Shown: positions 11,701-23,365 of the stretch, piece by piece
Layout: every line of letters begins with the position of its first letter
Position numbering within the stretch: the stretch's first letter is position 1
Source: Amblyomma americanum
Taxonomy: Eukaryota > Arthropoda > Arachnida > Ixodida > Ixodidae
Direction: 5' to 3'
Length of the DNA: 64,000 bases
NCBI RefSeq assembly: GCF_052857255.1
Contig: NC_135498.1
Span: forward strand, 84,344,639-84,408,638
Position numbers and translations under genes: made by a program
The notes under the pieces: generated by a model
The model's input: the letters and a program-made list of their open reading frames with translations, nothing else
What the model was told of the DNA's origin: nothing
The model's database searches: none

Positions 11701-14700
11701 GCCGCTTTTTTAGTGCCAACCTAAATGTTCAAGACAGCGCTTTCCGCGCATCGTTAATAATGAGCAGCACATGCGCAGAACGCATCATAACGTCTCAAAT
11801 GACCAATATTGAGCCACCGTGTGGAGGAGAGAACGCATAATGAAGCACGAACGTTACCTCTTTGCGCTTTCAGCAATTCTGTTCTGTTTTCCAGTTCTTA
11901 ACACTAGAGCTCTGTATAACGCGGTAGCGTAGGCACCTCGTTCGGTCGAACATCCGTCGGCGTAGTAGTAGTCTTCACCGTGTTTCGGAAAAAATCAGGT
12001 GCTGCGTAAAAAAAATCTTAACATGGTAATTTGTGGATCCTGTGATTGATGATTGATTGGTGTATGATAGGCGATGACGAGCTAATGAAAATATTGTAAT
12101 TAATTGATTGTCTATAAAATAAAAAAGTAATAAAATGGGAAAAGGTGGCTCAAAGGTGTCAATATACACATAATGAAAGTCATTGCATGATGATGCTAAG
12201 TATCGGTGCATATCGTCATCTTAATAAAAAACTTGTAAAAAATTCTAAACAGTCTCATCAGTCACACACCAAACGGCGTACGCCATCGCGTCAACTCATA
12301 AGCGCGGCATAATAGTCCTCCAGTATTTTTATAATACATTTTGGAATATGCGTACTAAGTAAGGGCTCACACGCAATTTAGAATTCATTTATTGTGCACC
12401 GATATCGCCCGCAGGCATTACGTTGGGGGGGGGGGGGGGGGGGAGGAGGTTACAAATTTACAGTGCAGACCACCGACACGTGAGCTCGTGCCACACGGTT
12501 GTGAAATACTCGTTATACACAAAACACTCAAATGCAATGAACATCAAGAAAAGGAGTACTCAGAGCCAGAGTCAACACCCAACTCAGCATCGTAAAGAAT
12601 ACATCATTCAATACAACGCTGACAACAGCGCGAGGCAACTGTTTCCACTATAAAATTGTTTTTGGAGAAATGACGTCGTCAAAAAGTATGTACGGAAAAA
12701 TTTTGCACCCTTTTAATTAATGGTCCGTTCGTTCAAAAACATAGTAAGGGCGCTTAATATATTTGTCGCTTTCTATCTTTAACAATGAGTGGTATATACA
12801 CTATGAAATAATCTTAGTCGTAATTTTCGTCGCCTAACGTCCAGCAGCTCCCAATCTAATTTTGGTTTTATTTTTGTAGCTCTGAACGGCAGTTCATAAT
12901 TTGTGACAAAGCATGCTGCATTTTTCTGCATACGCTGTAATTTTTCTTTATCTTGTAGAGTTGGCGGATCCAAGCAAAATGCATCCGTATTCTAGGATCA
13001 ATCTTACATCGGTCTTATAAAGGAGATCCTGACAGGTTAATGGGCAATTTCGTGTGTCGCAGCGAAGAAAGGCCAATGCATGACGCGCCTTGGCTAAATT
13101 ATACTGGACATGGGGATGTCAATTTAACCCTGGGGTAAAGTACACACCTAGATACTTGTACTCAAATACACGGCTTAACAAAGAATTATTTACGGTGTAG
13201 ATTAGAACTTGAGGGTTTCTTTTTTTGTGCATACCATATAGAATGTTTTGGTCCGGTTAAAGTTTCTTACGCCATTTTGCGCACCATGACGATATTTTGT
13301 CCACATCGTGTTGAATTTTGTAAGTGTCTATTTCGGTAGTGATCGTCCTGTAGAGCAGCAAATCAATGGAAAACAGCCAAATATAAGACTCAATACCACT
13401 AGTGATGTCACTAACGTAAAGCAAAAATATTAGTGGACCCAACACAGACCCTTGCATGACGCCGGATGTGACTTCCGCCGCCTAAGATCATGCGCCGTTC
13501 ACAACAAAAAGCTGGGTTCTTAATAGCAATTACTCTCTGACCCAACATATTACTTGATGATTAATATTGTAAGCATAATTTTTTAGCAATTAAATTATGG
13601 GGTACAGTATCGAACGTTTTCTGAAAGTCTATTTATATGCAGGCCACTGAGAGCCGCCTGTTCAAGGCATCTGCTAAGTCATATGTAAATTCATTGATTT
13701 GGGTGACGCAGGACATCTCTTTCGGAAAGCCTTGTTGATGAGTGCTAAGCAATGAGTTCACATTGAAATACTTTACAAGCCTAGTGTACAAAATGCGCTC
13801 AAATAATTTACACGCGAAACATGTCATCGATATAGGAAGGCAGTTTAGAACACATTTTCTGGGACCTGCTTTATGCACCGGCACAACGCTCGCACTTCAG
13901 CAGTCACTTGGCAGGGGAGACTACCGCAGCGATTTATCGAAAATTATTTTGATGAACGGTGCAAGCGAACGCGCACACAGCAATGCAGGAACATGCGCAC
14001 ATGCTGAAACTGTTGAATTTGTAGGACCTTGTCTCTCTTATATACATCTGCAATATCCCTTTCATATCCCATTTTTATCGCGCTGTTGGCCGCCTTTCGC
14101 AGTTGCACGCAGGTGCGGTCGCCTGCAGTTGACAATGCGCTGCGATGGAGGTTACCAGTGGCCGCATATACCAATCATTGCCAGTCAGTGGTGGCAACCA
14201 CCCAATGGCCAAGTCGCTGTCCAAAGATGCTTCAAAGTCGCCGGTATATCTCAGTGACCAAAGGCTGATTTTCACGACGGCGTGAAATGGCCATTTAAAA
14301 ATTTAACAGCTTATTGAATACGGCCCTTGGATCCTATGAAACATATTCTTGTGACAGTACGATGCTGTTCATAGCTATTGGCTGTCTTCACCACTCAGAG
14401 AGAAGGCCAGCATCACATGACATGGGCAATTAGACGCTTCATTGGTAGAAAGTGGAGCTTGTTTTGAGATTCACAATGCCTTGAAGGGCTGCAGAAATTT
14501 TTCAGATTCATGAACTTTGACGCAAATTTCACATTAACGTTGCAGGCGTACAGAGAATACTTTTTTTGAGAGCGCAAGTGTGAAGATTGCGTAAACATTC
14601 CTGACCTTTCTTTATGGAACAGGGATAAGCAGGAACGTAATTTGATTAAATACTTTTCTTAAAGATTCTAAATGGTTGACATGAATTCAATATCATATCT

Positions 14701-17700
14701 GATAATGGTATTACCACAATGGCTACATATATGCTTGACCAAAATGATTTGCTTCGTCTGGCGATTTGTCGAACCTTTCGTTTTTTATAGAAAATCTTAC
14801 AGAGGAATACACATATTACGATGGATGTCCGTTTGACGTTCTTTCAAATGGGACTCATGCTGTAAGTAATATTGCCTCCAGTTATTAGCAGAAATTCAAA
14901 TAACGACTTCAGTGTCCTCATTCACGCAGCAAGACCAATAAGATCTTTTCCTCTCATCAAATTTCAAGCCCTCTATCATGCATAAAATGCGTTGTCGTGC
15001 TGTACATCATCTCAATAATGTTGATGTGGGACACAATGCGATCAATTCTGACATAAGTGGCTTTGCTCGAGTAGACACACTCAATGCTTTTTTCTTTTTG
15101 TCAAATTTACAGCCCTCCATTCTGCATAAAATGCCGCATCGCACGGCACATAAGCACGATGCAGTTAATGCTAGATTTCACTAAAGATCTTCGAGATACT
15201 TCTTCAGTGTTATTGCGTACTAAAGAAGATATATCTCTGTTCGAACTACTGTGCGTATATCACAGCGTCAAGCGAAAACATACTTGTCTTAGTGCAAATA
15301 CAGGCCACTCAGTGGAGAGCGCCATAACAAGAATACAATTATTTAACTACTGGACCTGTCTTAAAAAGAATTGAGAATAAATTAGTTAATTAATATGCAG
15401 GAGAGACTGCACTTCCCAATAATGGACAGCTAAACACTTAGACCTTGTCCGTCTCGAAATAGTGGCGATAACTGTGACGCAAAACAGCCTAACTGCACGC
15501 GAATACCTTCCTCCCAGCCCATGTTTATCATAAGATCTAAGAACAGACATTGTCATGTGCTCCATTTCGAGACATGGTCGTCATTTTCAAGGTTAATGTT
15601 TCTATAAAGTCTGAAAAAGAACTGCAGATTGGGCAACTTGGCTTTGCATAGTCACTTATCAAACAGCGCTAACAATACAGGACTTAGAAAGAAAAAGGAC
15701 ACGCACGGCGCTGTGGGTGGCGTGTGTACCGTGCGTGTACTTCTTCTTGCTAAGTCCTGTGTTCTTAGCGCTGTTTTATAATTAACTAGGCAGCCTAATT
15801 TCGAGGTACTCTTGAGAAATCAAGAACGTTACGTTGTTCAGCACTTTTTGATACTCATTATTGATTCTGCATGCTAGATAATGTATTTGAGCTTTTTTGA
15901 CTCATAGCATGCTTCCGCTCATGCTCTGCAATCTTGAACAAGCCTTTCCTGCTTGCACTTTGAGCATTTTGCAATTTTATTTTATAAATACAGGCGCGGT
16001 TCGTAACGAACGTATGCGATGCAGTTCGCACGTTGTGTGAAAAAGACAGATTCGTGACTTCTGTGGTGTCAGTGAGAAGAGCAAAGGGCACAGAGGTTTC
16101 ACAGGACTGATGGCGTACTGAAAATAATACCCTTTACGACCGTGCTAGATGCCTTCAAAATCTGTATTAGTAGGGTCAGTGCTTTTTAAGCACGACCCAT
16201 GGGTAGTGAATCATTGGGGCACTCCTAAGCGGAGGACGTAGGACTGTATTTTAACTGGTACTCGCCCTTGCAATACAAAAGTAGTTTAAAAAATCTGTGT
16301 GTATTTTACAGGAACAGTATGTGAATTCAGTTTTTTAAAAGAAGTCGTGTCCTCTGAATAATTAATGCGCTGGATTATCGCCCTTACGATATTTGAAAGT
16401 CGTTTTAGGCTGAAGTTCATAGTTCTTCAGCGCAACGGCACGTTTTTAGCCAAGGAAAAGAAGACAGAAGACAGAAAAGAAGAAGGACGAACAGGGACGA
16501 ACACAGGCGCAGGAGAGCGCCTAGTATTGAGGAAGAGATGTGTTCCTTGCCCACTCAATGTAGAGATTTTGCCATCGCTCAACACGTGTTCTATTTCTAC
16601 TCGACTGATAGTGATGATTATTTTACATTTGGTGACCAGTTACAACTTTTACTCTATTAACAAATAATTTTTGCGTGCATTCACTATATGAGCTCACAGT
16701 ATTAAGTAAACAACAAAGCGTTGCGAGTTGGTGTATGCAGACATAGAGCTTGTTTGATGGCTTTGTAGTGCTATGCACTCGTTGCGTACATGGTATAGCA
16801 GGTATCTAGATGCCTTTCTTATGGCACTTTCTGTACGCATCTAGTTGCGGTTTAAGTTTTATTTAATCTCTATCCCTGTGTAATCTTTTCCTGAACGTCA
16901 ATAAATAAGACTGAGTTGCCGTTTCAGTAAATGAACACAAATATATTTTCCTTTCAGAAGCCTGTTGGGTGCAGCAATGACTGCAATGGAAGAGTTGAGA
17001 CTGTGGAAAATGGCACTGAATGCTATGTATGTGCTATTTTATTGTTTGGTCTTTTTTCTCACTAAAAGTGCTTAAATTCTTGAGTTTAATTGTGATAAAT
17101 TTTAGGCCTGGGATAAACAGGGAACTTTAATGTTGACAGGCACGATCCGTAGTAGTCTGTGTATGTTGCCATTAATAACGGTCTCCGACAGAACGGGCGA
17201 AATATGAATGCTTTTCTACGAAAATTCTACTTACGATTCCAGCGTATGCATAGTTGGTAGTTTTGGCAATTGAGATTACGGCTGCTGCGCCATAATTAAT
17301 AGTGTGAAATGTTGAGCAAGACCCCTTGGATCAAATGAAGCTTTACCTAGCATATCGGTGAAGGCAATATCTGTCTGAGTTTGGCCACACTGTACTGACG
17401 GTAGAGCAACTTCTTCCCGCTAAAGTGAAATGGGCCTTTGGCTCGGCTTTTAAGAAGGGCAACCGAGCCTTTAAACAGTATTCTGGCCAGGTGCTTGGAC
17501 GTGCGGTAGATCTGAGTGAGGCACACAGACAAATTGGTTTGATGTGCACGATGCAAAATTGTCATTGCGGATATGCAAATTTATTTCTAAGGGAATGCTT
17601 CTAAGTACGTTAGATAAGAAGTTAAGAATGTGGTGGGGAGGAGTGCATATTGCACCTACTCTCAGGTCATGAATGGTAAGTTAACAATATCCCCCACGAG

Positions 17701-20700
17701 GAAAGTGCATAGAAACGAAGTCTTGCCAGTTTTCACCTATGTGGCGGAAACATTGAGGCAAATAAAAACTATTGGAATAAACCTAAGGGCAGTACAGCGA
17801 GCTATCCTAATAGAAATGATAGACAGGAATAGAACAGAGTGTGCCAGGGAACAAAAAGGAGTTAATGGCATGGATAGTTAATGTAATGAGGTGTCAAGAA
17901 AGCCGTTGGTAGTGAAGTGTAACGGGCTTGATTTCAAGAGAACGCAAGCGTAGCAGGGGCGTCAGAATGTCACTTCGGCAGATGAGGTACCAGAGCTTGC
18001 GAGGATTATGTAGCCTCAGGTGGCACAGGGCAGTATTGGTCAGAGTTCAGTAAGAGAAACCTTTGTGCTGAACGAGAATTAGTTGCACAGTAGCACCTAT
18101 GATGGTGATATATATGTAAGTGAGTGAAATGAAGTGAAATGAAGTCCTTAGTAGGCCTGTCTTGCTAGTGCGTTCCCTGAAGCTACTCAACAAGGGGTTA
18201 ACACCGGACTCCTGACTTCTCCTTTCATGCGAACCAACTCTTAAGCTCAGTGGACGTGCAATGTTTCGGTAAGCAGTCTACACTGAATAAAACAGTTAAT
18301 ACAGTGTTCTTTAGCGAGAGGCAGCGGCGCGTGTCAATGCGCGTATTTTACTGCAATCTGCTCTATTCAGATGGAGTGCCTACACGATCTGCTTACTGAA
18401 CTGATTTCTGTAGCTGCGTGTGGCCGCTTGCAGCTGCTTCTGTTGATCCGTGTTCCGCCGTAGGGAGCCACAAAGACGGCACAGGTGTGCATCTGGCGCG
18501 AAAGCTAGCCGACAGCAGAGAGTAGAAAGGGAGGATGGGAATGGCTTTATTAGTAGTATCAGCTGTATCTGGCCTGCATTGAAAAAAAAAAACAGAGGCG
18601 TCAATAGCCTCGCTTTCCAGAATTCACCAGCCTCTTCATTGTTTCTCGTACAAAAAGTTTGAAACCTCGTGGAAGTGCATGCTTGCGTTAGCGTCCGGCT
18701 ACAACTGGTATAGTTCCGAAAACAGCGCATGGGCATGCAAAGCTCCTTTTCCAGCAACTGATGTTACAGCGAATAAAGATATCGATTGCCTCGGAAGTTG
18801 AGCGCCGGCTACTATTAAAAGAATTCAAAACGGCGGGCAGCTTGTAATACTAGGCCCTCATTAACTGCCCGCCGTTATATTGAAAAGCTCGATATGCGTC
18901 TTGGAAAAGAAGAGCTAATACATGTACAAAATCTGTACATAAAGTCCTTTCAAGAAATATCAGGTAGCACCCTTTTTTGGAAGCCTTTGCTTTTTCATCT
19001 TTCTTGACGCAGCCTTAATTGCGTCCCTGATGTCCGCAGCCTTACAGGGGCTCTACAGAAGTTTTATAATTTCAGGAGCATAAAAGCATCTAATGTGTAG
19101 AACTTGCAGTTAAATGATGCGAATTGTTTTGGGGCTAATATTAGAGATCTTTGCGTTATAGCTGATTAAAAACGCCGCGATGTTCTGCCTTGTCCGCAGC
19201 GCACAGCACCGGGTGGAGGGAGGATGATGACGTCATATGTGGTGCCGGTACATTTAGAACTAAGAAACAATTTCTTTTGGGGGAAAAAAAAAACAACAAC
19301 GCCATTGAAGGCAGGACCTGCGAATCGTTGACTGGACGCATCCGGCGACTCACGGCTAGTTCTGGACGAGGGTAGCCCAAAGTTGAAATGATCTCATCCG
19401 TGACGTCATCAGCAAGGTTTCTTCGCACTCCTTCAATGCAGGGAGGAGAAACCTCAGATTTATTCATCGTTTCCGTCGCCATTTCAAATGCTAGAAAAAA
19501 TGGCATGATTAGAATCCTTGAATTTCGGGAATTGTGAACATACGATGCAGCAGCTCGTTTTTTCTGTCTTCTTTGGGAGAATCGTATGTCGATCCTGTTA
19601 CTGCACCAAAGAAGAGCTGTCTGCGGAAACTGTCTGTTATTGTGAATACATTGTGAGAATTGGTTTTCAGTATTTTCTGTTTTTTGTGTGTAAGACAATG
19701 CTTGCTTGTGACCGTGTTTGCAAGCAACAGCAGTTCTCATGATCGGACATCGCCTCTATACATATTTCAAGTATACGAAATAGTACCCTGTAAAAAAAAT
19801 TCCACACTACCGGTAAACAATACGTAAACGAACAGAAGCCGAAATAAGATAGCAGTAGTGCAAACGCAGCGACAAAATTAAGCACGCCTGTGGCGTAAAG
19901 GGACCGCCGAGAAAACCTGTTAAACACAATCGAACCTTAGTGAAAAATAAAGGTGGAAACGATAAATTCCCCTTTTCGCCTGTACGACGTTATCTGCTGA
20001 ATACCTGAATGTTTCTAAATATACTGCACAAAAAAAAATTTTGATTGCGCGTCGTTTATCCCGAACTTATCACAATCGAAGGTTCTAGGCACTGCTCCCA
20101 GTGCTTGTGCCCTAATGTATTTACGCCTTTTAATTTTCACATGTTGTAGTCGCATTTGGCTGCAACTACCTCCTGTGAATATTAATCAGTCAGCGTGATG
20201 AAGTCATTAAATTTTACGGCGCCCATGATAAACAGCCGACTTTCAAGAAAATGAGATTTAAAACTTCATGTTGTAAGCGCAGATGAAGCTCTATTGCAGA
20301 GAAACCACCAGAGAACTGTAAACTCATAACGCGAACCCTCCTGCAACTACTAATGTAATGTCTATTCCTATTGTAGAATCGTTATATAGAAAGCATTATC
20401 AGCTCCCGTGGAATTAGCCCCTTAAGACCACCAGAATGTTCATGGATGAATAGCACCATTTCTGCCAGGATGTACTGTTAGGGCAGTAAAGGCGATATTA
20501 AAATTTAATTGGAAATAAACAAATGCTTACTGAAAGAAAATTAGAAAAAGTTATCATGCATACCATTGGTCGACGCTCTGCACTTTTAGATATTTGCTTG
20601 TTTTGGCGGTCCTCTAAAGTGTATAGTTCAGATGTAAGGAACCTGTGTTGCTGTCTGTATTTTTTAAGGCGCACAGTAGTGTAACCGTCGGCTATAAAGC

Positions 20701-21349
20701 CAGGTCCATTGATTAACGCTTTAGCTGGATGTTAAGAAATATCATCGTTTTCTGCAGAAAACCACGTAGTCACTTTAGTAAGCAAATGATGAAGTAGCCT
20801 CAGGTGGTAGGGCAAAGGACTACGGAAGGAGGTGCTTAACTCTACCCTGAACAAGTGTCATCCTTTGTAAGTGAAGATTAATAAAAACATTACTAATTTA
20901 GTATTACAGCTATAGAGATGCCAAAATCAATCATGGCATGATATTTAAAATATACCTTATTTATCTTAAAAGGAAGTTATGCACTGATGCATATATAACA
21001 TGCATAGAATATAATTACGTGTATGTGAAAAATTTGTGCAGAAACCTGAGCTCTCTGTTTTTGTTGCTAATCGACGCTGTTGAGACTAAAAAGTATGTTA
21101 AACAAAGCTGGCATTATTACTTACCACATACGTGAAGAAGAGTTGAAAAAATTGTAAGCCGGAGATGGGTTGTTTTGCGATTTTGCACCCATTGTATTTT
21201 TTTTCCAGGCTATCGCACTGGACGTAGCGAAACGGATGATTCCACGTCTGCGTTATGACTGCTGGCTCGGAAAGTGCGCAAATGGAGTATGTCTGCCCGA
21301 CGGCCGGAAAGAGTACTGCAGTAAAGGGGACAAAAGAATGCCCAAATAA
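8705..21349 (+). CDS. Class A evasin (secreted CC-chemokine-binding protein), five coding exons
   Basis: Exons 8705-8759, 9811-9837, 14791-14861, 16958-17026 and 21209-21349 all have GT-AG introns and compatible phases (1,1,0,0). They join to a 120-residue protein with no stop. Exon 1 encodes a signal peptide. The mature part has eight cysteines spaced C-x15-C-x3-C-x12-C-x18-C-x4-C-x4-C-x8-C. From the second cysteine on this is the class A evasin spacing, and it includes the family's CNG and NGT-x-C phrases and a YDC-x4-C-x-NG-x-C tail. Class A evasins are tick salivary proteins that bind host CC chemokines outside the cell and so damp leukocyte recruitment. Three N-glycosylation sequons are present (NLT, NGT, NGT). 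An acidic, tyrosine-rich stretch EEYTYYDG precedes the first cysteine; in some evasins tyrosines in this position are sulfated. The introns (1.05, 4.95, 2.10 and 4.18 kb) are full of old transposons. The exact chemokine targets cannot be read from sequence. Confidence 0.87.
8960..9340. repeat. Degenerate direct repeats in evasin intron
   Basis: Related phrases such as AGTAGCACGCTGATTGTT and ACCACGCTAGTTGTTCC, each followed by an AGAGTGACG/AGGTGACG block, recur with a period near 60-70 bp between about 8980 and 9130. A second pair at 9285-9311 and 9312-9340 repeats ATAACATATTTAAGGAAGAAGG with small changes. They have no coding content. Confidence 0.5.
9811..9837 (+). CDS. Evasin micro-exon, 27 nt
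   Basis: The acceptor TTTTTTGCAG ends at 9810 and the donor GGTACGT starts at 9838. The exon adds nine residues reading GAHSDSERE. It is phase 1 on both sides, so skipping it leaves the frame intact and still makes a Glu codon at the junction. It places the signal cleavage site and the start of the mature N-terminus. It is short enough that it could be a chance match, but both splice sites are good. Confidence 0.7.
10435..11069 (+). mobile_element. RTE-clade LINE, 3' end of ORF2 plus tail (dead)
   Basis: Across several frames the + strand reads the C-terminal region of an RTE reverse transcriptase: YVYLG, then SLKRKVYNHCILPVLTYGAE, RDMREAFALQW and a final stop. Several in-frame stops and small frameshifts are present. 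It ends in CTGATGATGATGA, the usual short-repeat tail of tick RTEs. The copy is 5'-truncated and sits in the sense direction in the evasin intron between the micro-exon and exon 14791. Confidence 0.85.
12425..12443. repeat. 19-base poly-G tract
   Basis: An uninterrupted run of 19 G is followed by AGGAGG, in an otherwise AT-rich intron. Confidence 0.95.
12661..13912 (-). mobile_element. CR1-like LINE reverse transcriptase remnant (dead)
   Basis: On the minus strand the order is that of a CR1-type RT. PVHKAGPRK with a CKLFERIL block lies near 13633-13884. QGSVLGPLIFLLYVSDI follows near 13257-13457 with a decayed YxDD region and SSWCAKWRKKL. DPPTLQDKEKLQRMQ lies near 12779-12973 and is the C-terminal block. 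Stops and frameshifts separate the pieces. It lies antisense inside the evasin intron. Confidence 0.85.
14791..14861 (+). CDS. Evasin exon carrying cysteine 1
   Basis: The acceptor TTTTTTATAG ends at 14790 and the donor GTAAGTAAT starts at 14862. The exon enters in phase 1 and leaves in phase 0 (71 nt). It encodes an acidic stretch with NLT and EEYTYYDG, then the first cysteine (CPFDVL), then a second sequon NGT. In class A evasins the first cysteine and a following aromatic/aliphatic strand sit exactly here. Confidence 0.9.
15661..15776. repeat. Foldback hairpin, 48-bp arms
   Basis: Arm 15661-15708 and arm 15729-15776 are near-perfect reverse complements that begin AAACAGCGCT and end AGCGCTGTTT. 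The loop is 20 bases. The sequence style (GCGC ends, CAGGACTTAG, ACACGCACGG) recalls the palindrome at 43515-43630. Confidence 0.85.
16958..17026 (+). CDS. Evasin exon carrying cysteines 2-4
   Basis: The acceptor TTTTCCTTTCAG ends at 16957 and the donor GTATGT starts at 17027. The exon is 23 codons in phase 0 and begins KPVGC. It holds C-x3-C-x12-C with the CNG after cysteine 3 and NGT before cysteine 4, the most diagnostic block of class A evasins. Confidence 0.93.
17621..18120 (+). mobile_element. RTE-clade LINE 3' fragment (heavily decayed)
   Basis: The fragment follows the RTE copies at 10435 and 33415 block by block: a LTISPTRKV segment, VLPVFTYVAETL, NLRAVQRAIL, then the ACGCAAGCGTAGCAGGGG phrase. 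It has many stops. It lies sense in the last evasin intron. Confidence 0.75.
18829..18876. repeat. Short hairpin, 12-bp perfect arms
   Basis: AACGGCGGGCAG (18829-18840) pairs with CTGCCCGCCGTT (18865-18876). The loop is 24 bases and the flanks are AT-rich. Its function is unknown. The rest of this intron, 18877-21208, shows nothing else I can support. Confidence 0.8.
21209..21349 (+). CDS. Evasin last exon carrying cysteines 5-8
   Basis: A run of T followed by CCAG ends at 21208. The exon is phase 0, 46 codons plus TAA. It reads a hydrophobic/basic strand, then YDC, with C-x4-C-x4-C-x8-C spacing (WLGK, ANGV and LPDGRKEY between the cysteines). The lysine-rich tail follows. With the previous exon, cysteine 4 to cysteine 5 is x18, as in the family. 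The stop codon overlaps AATAAA. Confidence 0.95.
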   Translation, partial: AIALDVAKRMIPRLRYDCWLGKCANGVCLPDGRKEYCSKGDKRMPK

Positions 21350-21350
21350 A
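21345..21350 (+). terminator. Poly(A) signal AATAAA overlapping the evasin stop codon
   Basis: AATAAA spans 21345-21350 and the TAA stop is 21347-21349. A T/GT-rich stretch follows within 60-80 bases, which fits a downstream element. The 3' UTR would then be only some 10-30 nt long. Confidence 0.75.
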
Positions 21351-22344
21351 ATTTTGAATGCGATAGCATTTATTGTGGCCATTCCCTACATTCAGCCGTT
21401 GTGTGTTTGTCTGCCTGTTTGTCTGAAGCCTGCCCACCGGCTTCTGGGCAACCTGCCAGGTGTATGTCCCAGCAAAAACTATAATACTAACAACACGCGT
21501 AGAACGATCTGGAACGCGAGCAGCCGCTAATAATAATACGTAATCCTGCGGCTATAAGCCCTGGCTTTGGTTTCCAGGATAACAATATCAATCCATAATC
21601 TAGCGCCCTATCGACGACGGAGGGGAGATTCGTTTTCTCTCCAGGCCTTACATTTTTCCCTACCACAGGTAAATACAACAAATTTTCGTTTTTTTTTAAA
21701 CACTTGGACAAGTTTGAACGAAAGTTGCTACTGAGAGAATACTTTTCTGATAGGCCGCAATTTACTGTAGACAGCAAAAAATTCTGCGCTACAAGCCTCC
21801 GCTGGACTCCTAACATAAGAACAGACAAATACTTGGACATGTATATTAAGGTGCTCCGGAACGACATATTTCGCGTCTGCAAAAGCCACGCTCCCGGGAG
21901 ACCAAACCCCTCCAGAAAAGAACAGGTTGCATTGAAGGCTCTTAGTAGATGGGCAGATGTAATCATAAATGCAGCTGATAAGGGAGGCGGTATAGTAGTC
22001 TTGGACAATTAAACATAGATTGAGGAATGCATGAGACAACTCTGGAATTTCTTTCTATGAACGTCTCGAAAGAGACCGAACCCCGAAATACTGACCACTC
22101 ATGGCAGAGAATCTGGATAAATTTGCAAAAAATTTAGATATATCCCCATGGTTATCTAAAGCTCTCACCGCACCACACCCGTCACGAGGTCGAATTCACA
22201 GACATGCTATGAAAAATCCATAAAAATGATAATCCTGGCCGCTCTAAAGAATCCGGTACTCATACGATTACGGAGCCGATGTTCAGTTACATTGACACAT
22301 TAATCACAAATGTTCTAACAACATACCCAGCCTACACAAGCGAT

Positions 22345-22838
22345 ACGAAAAATGGCTGTTGTTAAACCCTGGTTAAACCTGGAGTGACGCGACAGCTACA
22401 GCTGGCCGTGTGGAACTCGCTCAGTCGAATTGCAAAGTAAGACTTTCGCAGCTGCGTTTCGCTGGGCACTCCGTATTCATCTTCGTCCCTGGACGTGGAT
22501 TCACTCTCTCCCTCTCTCTCCACTCCTCCCCCACTTGGTTTCGCCGGCGCACCACGCTGCCGCCACGCTGAAGGCTCGAAATGCTAGCGTAATGTAGGTG
22601 CGCTGTGCGCTCACCAGCTACTGGTTCTGACGTCACTGCGCGGATGCGCACAACTGACGAGGCGGGCGGCGTCAGCTCCGCCATCGGCGCAGCGGCGAGG
22701 CGCGCGGCGCGGACACCACCTGCAGGCTATGATGTGACTCCGCGCATGCGCACAGCTGGCGGAGTGGTGGCGCCAAGGCTTAGCGCGCAGCCACGCTATC
22801 TTCGCGAAATGGCTTGCGCAGTGCAGCTATCGCTACAA
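22345..22838. repeat. GC-rich insertion inside the PLE, with internal duplication
   Basis: This roughly 490-bp block interrupts the PLE reverse transcriptase and is far richer in GC and CpG than its surroundings. Its right half is built from two related units: GACGTCACTGCGCGGATGCGCACAAC near 22631, and GATGTGACTCCGCGCATGCGCACAGC near 22731. Terminal repeats were not found. It is probably a non-autonomous repeat or satellite-like unit. Confidence 0.6.
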
Positions 22839-23365
22839 TAATTTGCTTCGAGAAATAACTGGTCTTGATCTTCCGACAGTAGCCTTGCTGGCAACATTAT
22901 ATGAAAACATTATTTATTCCGATGTCATCATATCTCTCACCGAAGCATGTAAACAAGCTAGAAAGGAGGATTCTTCTGCTCCCCGTGGTTTAGAAATAGC
23001 TGCGAATTCTACTTTTAATTCATCAATCGACACTATTTACAAACTAGCGGCACAGCCATGAGCGCAAGGATGGGCCCCATCCACGGGAAAATTTTCATGC
23101 ATACTACTGAACATAATTTTTTTCAAGACTGTCTCGTTCAGCCCATCCTATACAAACGTCATTTCGATCACATAATTTTAATCTCGAGACACAGAGCAAG
23201 AACTCCTTTATTTTATTGAACAATTGAACCTCCTTCACCCGAACATATTTTCCACTTACGCACACTACCAGACCTCAGTTAACTTTCTAGATCTTGAGAT
23301 TACTGTAATCGAAGGCTCACTTACCACCAGCGTTTATAGAAAAACTACGGACCGTCCATAACAGT

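Noticed and set aside
13742..14257. 171-codon + strand frame as a gene
   Set aside because: Its first part is the antisense shadow of the reverse-strand CR1 element and the rest has no motif.
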